64,000 bases of DNA, from the NCBI GenBank assembly GCA_937900425.1, contig CALCDT010000069.1:1-64000 (forward strand), in the 5' to 3' direction. Origin of the DNA: an uncultured Alphaproteobacteria bacterium (GTDB taxonomy: Bacteria; Pseudomonadota; Alphaproteobacteria; Rhizobiales; Pleomorphomonadaceae). The notes below the pieces were generated by a model that saw only the letters and a program-made list of their open reading frames with translations, made no database searches and was not told where the DNA came from. Each line of letters starts with the position of its first letter. Position 1 is the stretch's first letter. This document shows, one piece after another, positions 45,707-57,813 of the stretch. Made by a program: the position numbers and the translations under genes.

Positions 45707-47920
45707 ATGATGACGAGTGAAGAGACGTTCACCACCGCCGGCGGTATCGCCGTCGTCCGCCGGCCGCGCGCGGTCGCCTATCAGGACGCGGCGCTCGCCT
45801 ACGTCGACCGGCTCGATCGCGAGCGCGGGGCGGTGCTCTCGTCCAACTACGAGTATCCGGGCCGCTACGCCCGCTGGGACATCGCCTTCGTCAACCCGCC
45901 GCTGGTGCTGACGGCGCGGGGCCGCGCCGTCGAGATCGAGGCGCTCAACGCCCGCGGCCGCGTGCTGCTCCAGGCGGTGGCCGAGGCGATCGCCGCGGGC
46001 GACGACCTCGCCTCTCTCGACGTCGGCCCGGCCCGCGTCCTCGCCGAGGTGGCGGCGCCGAAGGGCCGCTTCGCCGAGGAGGAGCGCTCGCGCCAGCCGT
46101 CGGTGTTCTCGCTGATCCGCCGCATCATCGCGAAGTTCCGGGTCGAGGAGGACGGCAACCTCGGCCTCTGGGGCGCCTTCGGCTACGACCTCGCCTTCCA
46201 GTTCGAGCCGATCGACTTCAAGCTGACCCGTCCGGACGACCAGCGCGATCTCGTGCTCTATTTTCCCGACGAGATCCTGATCGTCGACCATTACCGCGCC
46301 GCCGCCACCGTCTACGCCTACGACTTCACCGTGAATGGCGTCTCCACCGAGGACCTGCCGCGCGACGGCGCGCCGGCGCCCTATGCCCCGGCCGACCGCA
46401 TCCCCGGCCGCGGCGACCACGAGCCGGGCGAATACGCCGCCTCGGTGGCCAAGGCGGTGGAGTATTTCAAGCGCGGCGATCTCTTCGAGGTGGTGCCGGG
46501 CCAGACCTTCTACGAGCGGCCCTCGGCGCCGCCGTCGGCGATCTCGCGGCGGCTGCAGCAGATCAATCCCTCGCCCTACGGCTTCATCTTCAACCTCGGC
46601 GGCAACGAGTTCCTCGTCGGCGCCTCGCCGGAGATGTACGTCCGCGTCACCAACGGCCGCCGGGTCGAGACCTGCCCGATCTCCGGCACCATCCGCCGCG
46701 GCGGCAACGCAATCGAGGACGAGGCCCAGATCCGGGCGCTGCTCAACTCCAAGAAGGACGAGGCCGAGCTGACCATGTGCTCGGACGTCGACCGCAACGA
46801 CAAGAGCCGGATCTGCGAGCCGGGCTCGGTGCGCGTCATCGGCCGCCGCCAGATCGAGATGTATTCGCGGCTGATCCACACCGTCGATCACATCGAGGGC
46901 CGGCTGCGCGAGGGCATGGACGGGCTCGACGCCTTCCTCTCCCACGCCTGGGCGGTCACCGTCACCGGCGCGCCGAAACGCTGGGCGATGGAATTCATCG
47001 AGAACCACGAGAAGAGCCCGCGCGCCTGGTACGGCGGCGCCGTCGGCGCGCTGCTGTTCAACGGCGACCTCAACACAGGCCTGACCCTGCGCACCATCCG
47101 CCTCAAGGACGGCATCGCGGAAGTGCGCGCGGGGGCGACGCTGCTCTACGATTCCGATCCCGCCGCCGAGGAGGCCGAGACCGAGCTCAAGGCCTCGGCG
47201 ATGATCGCCGCGATCCGCGAGGCGGGCACCGTGCGGGCCGCGGCGCCGACCAACGGGCCGGCGACGATCGGGGAGGGGGTGAGGATCCTTCTCGTCGACC
47301 ACGAGGACAGTTTCGTCCACACCCTCGCCAACTATTTTCGCCAGACCGGCGCCACCGTGATGACCGAGCGCGCCGGCAAGGGCACGGGCTTCGACGTCGC
47401 CGAACTCGACCGGCTGAAGCCGGATCTCCTCGTCATGTCGCCCGGCCCCGGCAACCCGCGCGACTTCGACTGCGCGCGGACCATCGCCGCGGCCCGCGAA
47501 CGCGCGATCCCGATCTTCGGCGTCTGCCTCGGCCTGCAGGCGCTGACCGAGAGCTTCGGCGGCGAACTCGGCCAGCTCGAGATCCCGGTCCACGGCAAGC
47601 CCTCGCCGATCCGCGTCGAGACGGAGGGACTGTTCGAAGGTCTGCCCGAGACGATCATCGTCGGCCGCTACCACTCGCTTCACGCCCGCAAGGCGGTGCT
47701 GCCGCCGGACCTGCGGGTCACCGCCGAGACCGACGACGGCGTCGTCATGGCGATCGAACACATCGCCGAGCCGATCGCCGCCGTCCAGTTCCACCCCGAA
47801 TCGATCATGTCGCTCGGCGACGACGCCGGTCACGCCATCGTCGAGAACGCCGTGCGCCACCTGGTCGTCGCCCGGCGCAACCGGGCGGGGGCGAGGGGCG
47901 GGGTGCCCGAGCGGGCCTGA
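45707..47920 (+). CDS. trpE: anthranilate synthase, fused TrpE-TrpG
   Basis: First committed step of tryptophan synthesis (chorismate plus glutamine to anthranilate). 737 residues: the TrpE component spans about 1-515 ([14 protein letters not shown] in the feedback region, [27 protein letters not shown]), then a short linker and the TrpG glutaminase domain from about 527 ([18 protein letters not shown]). The catalytic Cys607 is in [10 protein letters not shown] and the His-Glu pair in QFHPESIMS. The fused form is typical of rhizobia and relatives. ATG 45707 (or 45710) with GGAG 9 nt upstream. It is controlled by the attenuator. Confidence 0.97.
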   Translation: MMTSEETFTTAGGIAVVRRPRAVAYQDAALAYVDRLDRERGAVLSSNYEYPGRYARWDIAFVNPPLVLTARGRAVEIEALNARGRVLLQAVAEAIAAGDDLASLDVGPARVLAEVAAPKGRFAEEERSRQPSVFSLIRRIIAKFRVEEDGNLGLWGAFGYDLAFQFEPIDFKLTRPDDQRDLVLYFPDEILIVDHYRAAATVYAYDFTVNGVSTEDLPRDGAPAPYAPADRIPGRGDHEPGEYAASVAKAVEYFKRGDLFEVVPGQTFYERPSAPPSAISRRLQQINPSPYGFIFNLGGNEFLVGASPEMYVRVTNGRRVETCPISGTIRRGGNAIEDEAQIRALLNSKKDEAELTMCSDVDRNDKSRICEPGSVRVIGRRQIEMYSRLIHTVDHIEGRLREGMDGLDAFLSHAWAVTVTGAPKRWAMEFIENHEKSPRAWYGGAVGALLFNGDLNTGLTLRTIRLKDGIAEVRAGATLLYDSDPAAEEAETELKASAMIAAIREAGTVRAAAPTNGPATIGEGVRILLVDHEDSFVHTLANYFRQTGATVMTERAGKGTGFDVAELDRLKPDLLVMSPGPGNPRDFDCARTIAAARERAIPIFGVCLGLQALTESFGGELGQLEIPVHGKPSPIRVETEGLFEGLPETIIVGRYHSLHARKAVLPPDLRVTAETDDGVVMAIEHIAEPIAAVQFHPESIMSLGDDAGHAIVENAVRHLVVARRNRAGARGGVPERA

Positions 47921-48570
47921 CACCGGCGAGCCGATGAAGCCGCCGGACCGGCCCCGTCACGGGGAAGCCACGCCGGCGGCCCCCTCCAATCATGCGGCCG
48001 ACCGCCTCCTTCGCGGCTCGCCTTCGGCCGTCTCCGTTCCACCGGTTCACGATCGCACCCGCGGGTACAGAGGCGGGAGGCTGTCCAGGGGACCCCGGTG
48101 TGATCACGCGTCGCCGGTCTGCCCATGACGGCTGCGCAGCGAGGCTGCGGCTCGGCCTCGTCATCCGTAGGAACCCTTATACCGTGAACGCGCTGCTCGG
48201 GCGCAGCGGCCGGATCGTGAGAATCTGCGACCAGATCGCGCGGCGCCGGTCGAGGCTTCGACCCGTGCAGCGGCGATGATCATAAGCCTGCCACATGATG
48301 AGTGCGCATCGAAACGGTGCGACCGCCTCGCATTCGCCGGCTTTCCGCGGTGTTGCGGGCATGCCGCGGGTGTCGACGTCCGATTTCGGTGGGTGGCTTT
48401 CCGTTTCTGCTTGGAGTTTCGCCGCACAAGTTCGTCTGGGCTCGCGCGGCGACGACGTAGCCCGATGATAATCTTCGCTCTATTCGCGACCGCGGCCAAC
48501 AACGGCATGATCTTCGAGAGCTGCCGCGCAATGCGCCGGGCGTGCAACCCGAGGCGAGCGGCGCGCGGAC
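47921..48570. other. gap between trpE and a probable small RNA
   Basis: 650 bp with no recognisable gene. Frames on both strands are Arg- and Ser-rich without conserved features. Base composition falls gradually to the right, toward the small-RNA candidate. No terminator for trpE was identified. Confidence 0.5.
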
Positions 48571-48578
48571 TTGTCGAC

Positions 48579-48598
48579 ACCCCTAAAATTTCAGGGGT
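48579..48598. repeat. near-perfect 20-bp palindrome (operator or hairpin)
   Basis: ACCCCT and AGGGGT arms flank AAAATTTC; the centre AAATTT is also self-complementary. It lies about 40 bp before the hairpin series at 48636-48752, where an operator or the first hairpin of the RNA would be expected. Confidence 0.55.
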
Positions 48599-48629
48599 AG
48601 GCTCGCCCTCCGCCGACGCATATCATCAC

Positions 48630-48752
48630 TTCTGTAGAGAGATGATCGCTGGCGCTCGTTTCTCTGCGGATCGGTTCTCCGATCCTTCCGCGTCATCGCG
48701 GAGTTGCGGTCCAAACTTTCAAAGAGGAGGATGAGAATCCTCCTCTTTTTTT
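48630..48752 (+). ncRNA. candidate small RNA: serial hairpins plus strong terminator
   Basis: Four hairpins lie in tandem on the plus strand. First: AGAGA 48636-48640 with TCTCT 48661-48665. Second: GGATCGG 48668-48674 with CCGATCC 48679-48685, loop TTCT. Third: TCCGCG 48687-48692 with CGCGGA 48697-48702, loop TCAT. The terminator: 12-bp stem 48721-48732 with 48737-48748, loop GAGA, and seven T (48746-48752). No ORF or ribosome site precedes the terminator within several hundred bases and argE lies on the other strand, so a non-coding transcript is the simplest explanation. The 5' end is unknown and I cannot match it to a named RNA family. Confidence 0.6.
48721..48752 (+). terminator. intrinsic terminator, plus strand
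   Basis: Perfect 12-bp stem with GAGA loop and a seven-T tract, one of the best terminators in the window. Read on the minus strand the T tract is only TTT, though it could also serve convergent argE weakly. Confidence 0.92.
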
Positions 48753-48842
48753 GTCCGCACGCGCGGTCCGCCCCCGACGCCCCCACGGCGGTCCCCTGAC
48801 GCCCCCTGACGGCTTCGGATCGCGGACCGGCGGGAGCCGGCG

Positions 48843-50000
48843 TCAGCCCCGCGTGGCGATCTCGGCGAGGTCGGCGATGAAGCGGTCGCAGCGGGCGAGC
48901 TGCGCGATCTCGATGAACTCGTCCGGCTTGTGCGCCTCGGTGATCGATCCCGGCCCGACGACGACGGTGGGAATGCCGGCCTCGTCGAAGAGGCCCGCCT
49001 CGGTGCCGTAGGCGACCTTGGCGTGGTCGTTGCGGCCGGCGAGACGCTTGGCGAGCAGCGTCACGTCGGCTTCCGGCCCGGTGTCGAGGCCGGGGAAGGT
49101 CGAGGTCATGTCGAAGCGGATCGCGGCCTGCGGATGGCGCGCGCGCATCTCCGGCTCCAGCACCTCCCGGGCGAAGGCCTCGATCTCGCGCAGCGGTGCG
49201 TCGGCGTCCTCGCGCGGCAGCGCCCGGACCTCGAAGGTGAAGACGCACTCGTCCGGAACGATGTTGAGCACCGTCCCCCCGGCGATGGTGCCGACATGGG
49301 TCGTCGTCACCGGCACGTCGAACAGCTCGTCGCGCGGCCCGGCCGCGAGCCCGGCGCCGACCTCGGCGATGCGGCCGATCAGCCGGGCGGCGTATTCCAC
49401 CGCGTTGACGCCGTGCGGACTGAGCGAGGAGTGGCAGGAGAGACCGGTGACGGTGGCGCGCAGGCTGCGCTTGGCCTTGTGCGCCGTCACCACCTGCATC
49501 GACGTCGGCTCGCCGACGAAGCAGGCGAGGGGGGCGATGCCGCGGGCGCCGAGGTCGGCGACGAGGCCGCGCGCGCCGAGGCAGCCGACCTCCTCGTCGT
49601 AGGAGAAGGCTAGATGGATCGGCCGCGCCAGCGGCCGGCGGACGAGGTCGGGCACCGCGGCGAGACAGCAGGCGAGGAAGCCCTTCATGTCGCAGGCGCC
49701 TCGCCCGTAGACCCGCCCGTCCTCGCGCCGCAGCGTGAAGGGATCGCTCGTCCAGGTCTGGCCGTCGACGGGCACGACGTCGGTGTGGCCGGACAACATG
49801 TAGCCGGCGACGTCCTGCGGCCCGATCGTCGCGAAGAGATTGGCCTTGGTGCCGGTGTCGTCGTAGATCCGCCGCGAGGCGACGCCGTGGCCGGTGAGAT
49901 AGTCCTCGACGAAGGCGATCAGCTCGAGATTGGAATTGCGGCTCGTCGTGTCGAAGGCGACGAGCCGGGCGAGCAGCGACAGGGTCGCACCGTCCGACAT
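48843..50000 (-). CDS. argE: acetylornithine deacetylase (M20 peptidase family)
   Basis: Zinc hydrolase releasing ornithine from N-acetylornithine in arginine synthesis. 385 residues. M20 motifs: SGHTDVVPVDG (first metal His and catalytic Asp), GRGACDMKGFLACCL (bridging Asp), SYDEEVGCLGARGL (catalytic Glu pair), and the C-terminal GPGSITEAHKPDEFIE (last metal His). The dimerisation domain lies between. ATG at 50000, with GAGG close upstream; a TTG at 50015 would add five residues. M20 enzymes vary in substrate, so succinyl-diaminopimelate or another amide is possible but less likely. Confidence 0.88.
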   Translation of the reverse strand: MSDGATLSLLARLVAFDTTSRNSNLELIAFVEDYLTGHGVASRRIYDDTGTKANLFATIGPQDVAGYMLSGHTDVVPVDGQTWTSDPFTLRREDGRVYGRGACDMKGFLACCLAAVPDLVRRPLARPIHLAFSYDEEVGCLGARGLVADLGARGIAPLACFVGEPTSMQVVTAHKAKRSLRATVTGLSCHSSLSPHGVNAVEYAARLIGRIAEVGAGLAAGPRDELFDVPVTTTHVGTIAGGTVLNIVPDECVFTFEVRALPREDADAPLREIEAFAREVLEPEMRARHPQAAIRFDMTSTFPGLDTGPEADVTLLAKRLAGRNDHAKVAYGTEAGLFDEAGIPTVVVGPGSITEAHKPDEFIEIAQLARCDRFIADLAEIATRG

Positions 50001-50197
50001 GAAACCTCGCGGCAATTCTCGGCGGGGCGGGCCGCCCGCGCCGGTCGTCCTGTCATAGCCGAGATCGCCGGCGAGAACAGCCGCTTCCTCGCTCGCCGTC
50101 GCCGCGGCCGGCGCTCCCCTGCCGCTCGCCTCCCCCGTCCGATCGTCGGGATCTGATCAAAATGCGGTCAGGCCGCGGAATTTGGCGGCAACTCAGG
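50001..50197. other. left part of the divergent argE/preT control region
   Basis: No gene in the 441 bp between the argE and preT starts. This left part should hold the argE promoter, reading leftwards; no clear -35/-10 pair was assigned. Confidence 0.4.
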
Positions 50198-50249
50198 CTG
50201 GAACCGTTCCAGAGCCCTTGACGGCGTCAAAAATTGACCAGATGATCAA
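50198..50249 (+). promoter_or_regulatory. preT promoter with RutR-like operator and an upstream palindrome
   Basis: TTGACG (50218-50223), 17 bp, GATGAT (50241-50246) form a promoter. Overlapping the -10 is TTGACCA-GA-TGATCAA (50234-50249), one base away from the E. coli RutR consensus TTGACCA-NN-TGGTCAA. RutR is a TetR-family repressor of pyrimidine catabolism released by uracil. Just before the -35 lies a separate perfect palindrome CTGGAA-CCG-TTCCAG (50198-50212), factor unknown. The leader to preT is about 190 nt. Confidence 0.65.
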
Positions 50250-50441
50250 TGAAATTCCGGATCAACCGGATGGGGAACAGCAGGCGGGCCGAACCGGCCG
50301 GGCAGCGCGCGGACCGTCCGGGGACGGATGTCCGGATCGACGCCCCGCGCGGGGAACCACCGCCGATTCACGACCGACCGCAGGCCCGCGCCGCCGCGCC
50401 CGATCCTGCCCGTGCCCGATCTTGCTCGTGGAGGACATCCG

Positions 50442-51797
50442 ATGTCGATGACAGCCGAAGCCCTGCATACGCCGGACGTCGCCTGCGGGCGGCTCTCGCT
50501 CGCCGACTATGCGGCGAATTTCTCCGACCTCCATCCGCCGCTCGATCCGCACGCGGCGCTGGTCGAGGCCGACCGCTGCTACTTCTGTCACGACGCCCCC
50601 TGCGTCACCGCCTGTCCGACGTCGATCGACATCCCGCTGTTCATCCGCAAGATCGCGACCGGCAACGTCGACGGCGCCGCCGCCACCATCTTCTCCTCGA
50701 ACATCCTCGGCGGCATGTGCGCCCGGGTCTGTCCGACCGAGACGCTGTGCGAGGAGGCCTGCGTGCGCAACACCGCCGAGGAGATCCCGGTACGGATCGG
50801 CCTGCTGCAGCGCCATGCCACCGACCACTACATGGCCGGCCACGCCACCTTCGGCACCCGGGGCCCCGCCACCGGCCGCCGCGTCGCCGTGGTCGGCGCC
50901 GGGCCGGCCGGCCTCGCCTGCGCCCACGCCCTCGCCATTGCCGGCCACGACGTGACGCTTTACGACGCCCGCGCGCGGGCCGGCGGCCTCAACGAGCACG
51001 GCATCGCCACCTACAAGGCCCCCGGCGGCTTCGCCCAGGCCGAGGTCGACTTCGTCCTCGCCATTGGCGGCATCACCCTCGAGACCGGCAGGGCGCTCGG
51101 CCGCGACCTCACGCTCGCGGGTCTCGCCGCCGACCACGACGCCGTCTTCCTCGGCGTCGGCCTGCAGGGCGTCAACGCCCTCGGCCTTTCCGGCGAGGCC
51201 GGCGAGGGCGTCGTCGACGCGGTCGACTGGATCGAGACCCTGAGGCAGTCCGAAGACAAGTCCACCGTGCCGGTCGGCCGCCGCGTCGTCGTGATCGGCG
51301 GCGGCATGACCGCCGTCGACGCCGCCGTCCAGGCGAAGAAGCTCGGCGCCGAGGAGGTGACGATCGCCTACCGCCGCGGCGAGGAGGCGATGAACGCCAG
51401 CGCCTACGAGCGCGAACTCGCCCGCAGCACCGGCGTCGTCATCCGCACCGGCCTGCGCCCGGCCGGCCTGCGCTTTTCCGCCGGCGCGCTGACCGCGATC
51501 GACCTCGAGCGCACCCGCACCGAGCCCGACGGCCGGCTCGCCGGCACCGGCGAGATCGTCACCCTCGCCGCCGACCAGGTGATGAAGGCGATCGGCCAGA
51601 CCCTCGGCGATCCCGCCTCGATCGGCGGCCTCGCTCTCGAAGGCGGCCGCATCGCCGTCGACGGCGCGTTCCGCACGTCGCTGGCGAAGGTCTGGGCCGG
51701 CGGCGACTGCACCGGCGTCGGCGAGGACCTCACCGTCGAGGCGGTGGCCAAGGGCCGCGCCGCCGCCGCCTCCATCAACGCCGCGCTCGCGGGCTGA
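50442..51797 (+). CDS. preT: NAD(P)H-dependent dihydropyrimidine dehydrogenase, subunit PreT
   Basis: Electron-input subunit of bacterial dihydropyrimidine dehydrogenase, related to the GltD small subunit. 451 residues. The N-terminal Fe-S region has the cysteine series CYFCHDAPCVTACP and CARVCPTETLCEEAC. FAD-binding VAVVGAGPAGLACAHALA (about 144-161) and NAD(P)H-binding VVVIGGGMTAVDAAVQAKK follow, with GGDCTGVGEDLTVEA near the end. GGAGGA lies 6 nt before the ATG at 50442. It is paired with preA 26 bp downstream. Confidence 0.93.
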   Translation: MSMTAEALHTPDVACGRLSLADYAANFSDLHPPLDPHAALVEADRCYFCHDAPCVTACPTSIDIPLFIRKIATGNVDGAAATIFSSNILGGMCARVCPTETLCEEACVRNTAEEIPVRIGLLQRHATDHYMAGHATFGTRGPATGRRVAVVGAGPAGLACAHALAIAGHDVTLYDARARAGGLNEHGIATYKAPGGFAQAEVDFVLAIGGITLETGRALGRDLTLAGLAADHDAVFLGVGLQGVNALGLSGEAGEGVVDAVDWIETLRQSEDKSTVPVGRRVVVIGGGMTAVDAAVQAKKLGAEEVTIAYRRGEEAMNASAYERELARSTGVVIRTGLRPAGLRFSAGALTAIDLERTRTEPDGRLAGTGEIVTLAADQVMKAIGQTLGDPASIGGLALEGGRIAVDGAFRTSLAKVWAGGDCTGVGEDLTVEAVAKGRAAAASINAALAG

Positions 51798-51823
51798 CAC
51801 CGCAAGGGACGAGGACCACCGTC

Positions 51824-53131
51824 ATGGCCGATCTTTCCACCACCTTCTGCGGCATCCGCTCCCCGAACCCGTTCTGGCTGGCCTCGGCGCCGCCGACCGA
51901 CAAGCAGTATAACGTCGAGCGCGCCTTCGCCGCCGGCTGGGGCGGCGTCGTCTGGAAGACGCTCGGCGAGGACCCCGAGGTCGTCAACGTCTCCGGGCCG
52001 CGATACGGCGCCGTCCACTCCAACGACCGCCGGCTGATCGCGCTTAACAACATCGAGCTCATCACCGACCGGCCGCTCGCGGTGAACCTGCGCGAGATAG
52101 CCGAGGTCAAGAAGAAGTGGCCGGACCGCGCCCTCGTCGTCTCGCTGATGGTGCCCTGCGAGGAGGAGGTCTGGAAGAGGATCGTGCCGATGGTCGAGGC
52201 GACCGGGGCCGACGGCATCGAGCTCAACTTCGGCTGTCCCCACGGCATGAGCGAGCGCGGCATGGGCTCGTCGGTCGGCCAGGTGCCGGAATACGTCGAG
52301 ATGGTCGCGCGCTGGTGCAAGCAGGCGACCCGCATGCCGGTGATCACCAAGCTGACGCCGAACATCACCGACATCCGCTATCCGGCCCGCGCCGCCCACC
52401 GCGGCGGCAGCGACGCCGTCTCGCTGATCAACACCGTCTCCTCGATCATGTCGGTCGACCTCGACCTCTTCGCCCCGACCCCGACGATCGACGGCAAGGG
52501 CAGCCACGGCGGCATGTGCGGCCCGGCGGTGAAGCCGATCGCCCTCAACATGGTCGCCGAGATCGCCCGCGACCCCGCGACCCGCGGCCTGCCGATCTCC
52601 GGCATCGGCGGCATCACCACCTGGCGAGACGCCGCCGAGTTCATCGCCCTCGGCGCCGGCAACGTCCAGGTCTGCACCGCGGCCATGACCTACGGCTTCC
52701 GCATCGTCCAGGAGATGATCGACGGGCTCTCCGACTGGATGGACGCCAAGGGCTACCGCACCATCGAGGACTTCCGCGGCCGCGCCGTGCCCAACGTCAC
52801 CGACTGGCAGTATCTCAACCTCAACTACGTCACCAAGGCCCGCATCGATCAGGACCTCTGCATCAAGTGCGGCCGCTGCCACATCGCCTGCGAGGACACC
52901 TCGCACCAGGCGATCACCGCGCAGGTCGACGGCATCCGCCATTTTGAGGTGATGGAGGACGAGTGCGTCGGCTGCAATCTCTGCGTCAACGTCTGCCCGG
53001 TCGAGAACTGCATCACCATGGAGCCGATGACCGCCGGCACCGACCCCCGCACCGGCCGCCCCGCCGGCGCCCCCTACGCCAACTGGACGACCCACCCGAA
53101 CAACCCGGCGGCGCGGGAGGCGGCGGAGTAG
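51824..53131 (+). CDS. preA: dihydropyrimidine dehydrogenase, subunit PreA
   Basis: Reduces uracil and thymine to dihydro forms, first step of reductive pyrimidine breakdown. 435 residues: an FMN-binding TIM barrel similar to dihydroorotate dehydrogenase (LNFGCPHGMSERGMG, TKLTPNITDIRYPARAA, GIGGITTWRDAAEF), then a C-terminal domain with two 4Fe-4S motifs, CIKCGRCHIAC and CVGCNLCVNVC. Where the mammalian enzyme has an active-site Cys (LACGQ), this has SSVGQ, which I believe is usual for the bacterial type. No dihydropyrimidinase or beta-ureidopropionase gene is in the window. Confidence 0.93.
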   Translation: MADLSTTFCGIRSPNPFWLASAPPTDKQYNVERAFAAGWGGVVWKTLGEDPEVVNVSGPRYGAVHSNDRRLIALNNIELITDRPLAVNLREIAEVKKKWPDRALVVSLMVPCEEEVWKRIVPMVEATGADGIELNFGCPHGMSERGMGSSVGQVPEYVEMVARWCKQATRMPVITKLTPNITDIRYPARAAHRGGSDAVSLINTVSSIMSVDLDLFAPTPTIDGKGSHGGMCGPAVKPIALNMVAEIARDPATRGLPISGIGGITTWRDAAEFIALGAGNVQVCTAAMTYGFRIVQEMIDGLSDWMDAKGYRTIEDFRGRAVPNVTDWQYLNLNYVTKARIDQDLCIKCGRCHIACEDTSHQAITAQVDGIRHFEVMEDECVGCNLCVNVCPVENCITMEPMTAGTDPRTGRPAGAPYANWTTHPNNPAAREAAE

Positions 53132-53461
53132 GGGGGCGAGGGGCACCGGGATGAGCAACACCCTGCAGGGATAGGCGCCATGGTCGGTCGACGGCTCCTC
53201 GCCGGAGGGGCCGGTATCCGCAATCTCGCTCGCGCGCGGGGCGCCTTCCCTCGTCGCTTTGCGGGGGGCTGCTGTCCCCGCATCCATCGACATGCCGATC
53301 GATTCGCGTCGGCCGGGAGGGCGAGCGTCGAGGGACATAGTGGCGGAGACGAGAACAAAAAAGAAACAAAAATCGCCAGACGCCTCTTGCAGATGAGAAC
53401 AGAAAGTGTACATTGGCGCTGTTTGAAACGCCCGGCTGCACATGGAATAAGGGAGCGCGAG
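53132..53461 (+). promoter_or_regulatory. recA control region with degenerate LexA boxes
   Basis: 330 bp without a gene. Two one-mismatch LexA boxes: GAAC-N7-AAAC (53353-53367) and GAAC-N7-GTAC (53397-53411). The second overlaps a likely promoter TTGCAG (53387-53392), 16 bp, TACATT (53409-53414). The 13-mer GACGAGAACAAAA (53348-53360) is identical to one in the promoter of the 98-aa gene (7385-7397). The rest of the gap shows nothing clear. Confidence 0.6.
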
Positions 53462-54535
<1,074 letters not shown>

Positions 54536-54728
54536 TCGCTCCGCCCCGTCGTCATATCCCGCCGGCGGATTGGCGGCGGGGAGGTGACGGCGGAGCGCCG
54601 CAGGGGAGGAATGCCGCCGCGGCGGCGCGCCGCGAGCGCGTGTGGACAGTCTTCGGACGCCCGTTTAAAACCCCATGACAATCGCGCCGCCGGGTTCCGG
54701 CGGCGCCGCGAGGTGATGGGTTGTCCAA

Positions 54729-57389
<2,661 letters not shown>

Positions 57390-57395
<6 letters not shown>

Positions 57396-57468
57396 CGCCC
57401 CGTCGGCCTGACGACTCGGGGGCCTGACGCATCGTCGGCTCGACCTCTCGGGGCTGACGTCCCTGGGG
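57390..57468. repeat. degenerate 16-bp tandem repeat at the alaS stop
   Basis: About five units of 16 bp. The first halves read GCCTGACG or close to it; the second halves alternate between a CGTCG-type and a TCGGGG-type ending, giving a 32-bp higher-order period. The first unit includes the alaS stop codon. The rest of the 418-bp gap up to the icd end holds only the hairpin at 57654-57684. Confidence 0.7.
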
Positions 57469-57653
57469 GCAGGGTTCGCGCAGGTTCGCCTTCGGGCCGG
57501 GTGCCGATGACGGGAGGGCGCCGCGGACCGGCGTCCGCCGCCGTCGGCGGAAGGCGCTGGCCGCCGACGGCGCTCGTCCGGCCGGTCGCTTGCTTCGGGT
57601 AGCCGACGGCGCCTCGGAACGGCAGCTTCTCTCCGGGCATCCCGACAAATGTT

Positions 57654-57684
57654 GAAGGCGGCCGGGTTCCCCCGCGCCGCCTTC
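57654..57684. other. stem-loop between convergent alaS and icd
   Basis: 9-bp stem (57654-57662 with 57676-57684) around a 13-nt loop, no T run. It may act as a weak bidirectional terminator for the two convergent genes. Confidence 0.4.
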
Positions 57685-57813
57685 TCGCGTTGTTCGTCGT
57701 CGTCCCGGCGGCGATAGGCGAAGGCCACATCCGCAGGCCGTCGTCCGTTCGGCCGAGCCGTCTCGAACACTCCCGGCCGGGCGCCGTGAAGGCCCCGGCC
57801 GCCGGAGCGTCGA

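Noticed and set aside
48276..48734. 152-codon plus-strand ORF across the small-RNA candidate
   Set aside because: No ribosome site, Cys/Arg/Ser-rich, no recognisable sequence, and it would end inside the hairpin series.
52200..52290. Missing active-site cysteine in PreA as a sign of inactivity
   Set aside because: The SSVGQ-type loop appears usual for the bacterial enzymes as I remember them, and all other FMN and Fe-S motifs are intact.
54637..54650. TGTGGACAG upstream of alaS as a DnaA box
   Set aside because: One end base differs from the boxes at 7727-7765, there is a single copy and no palindrome; chance is likely.
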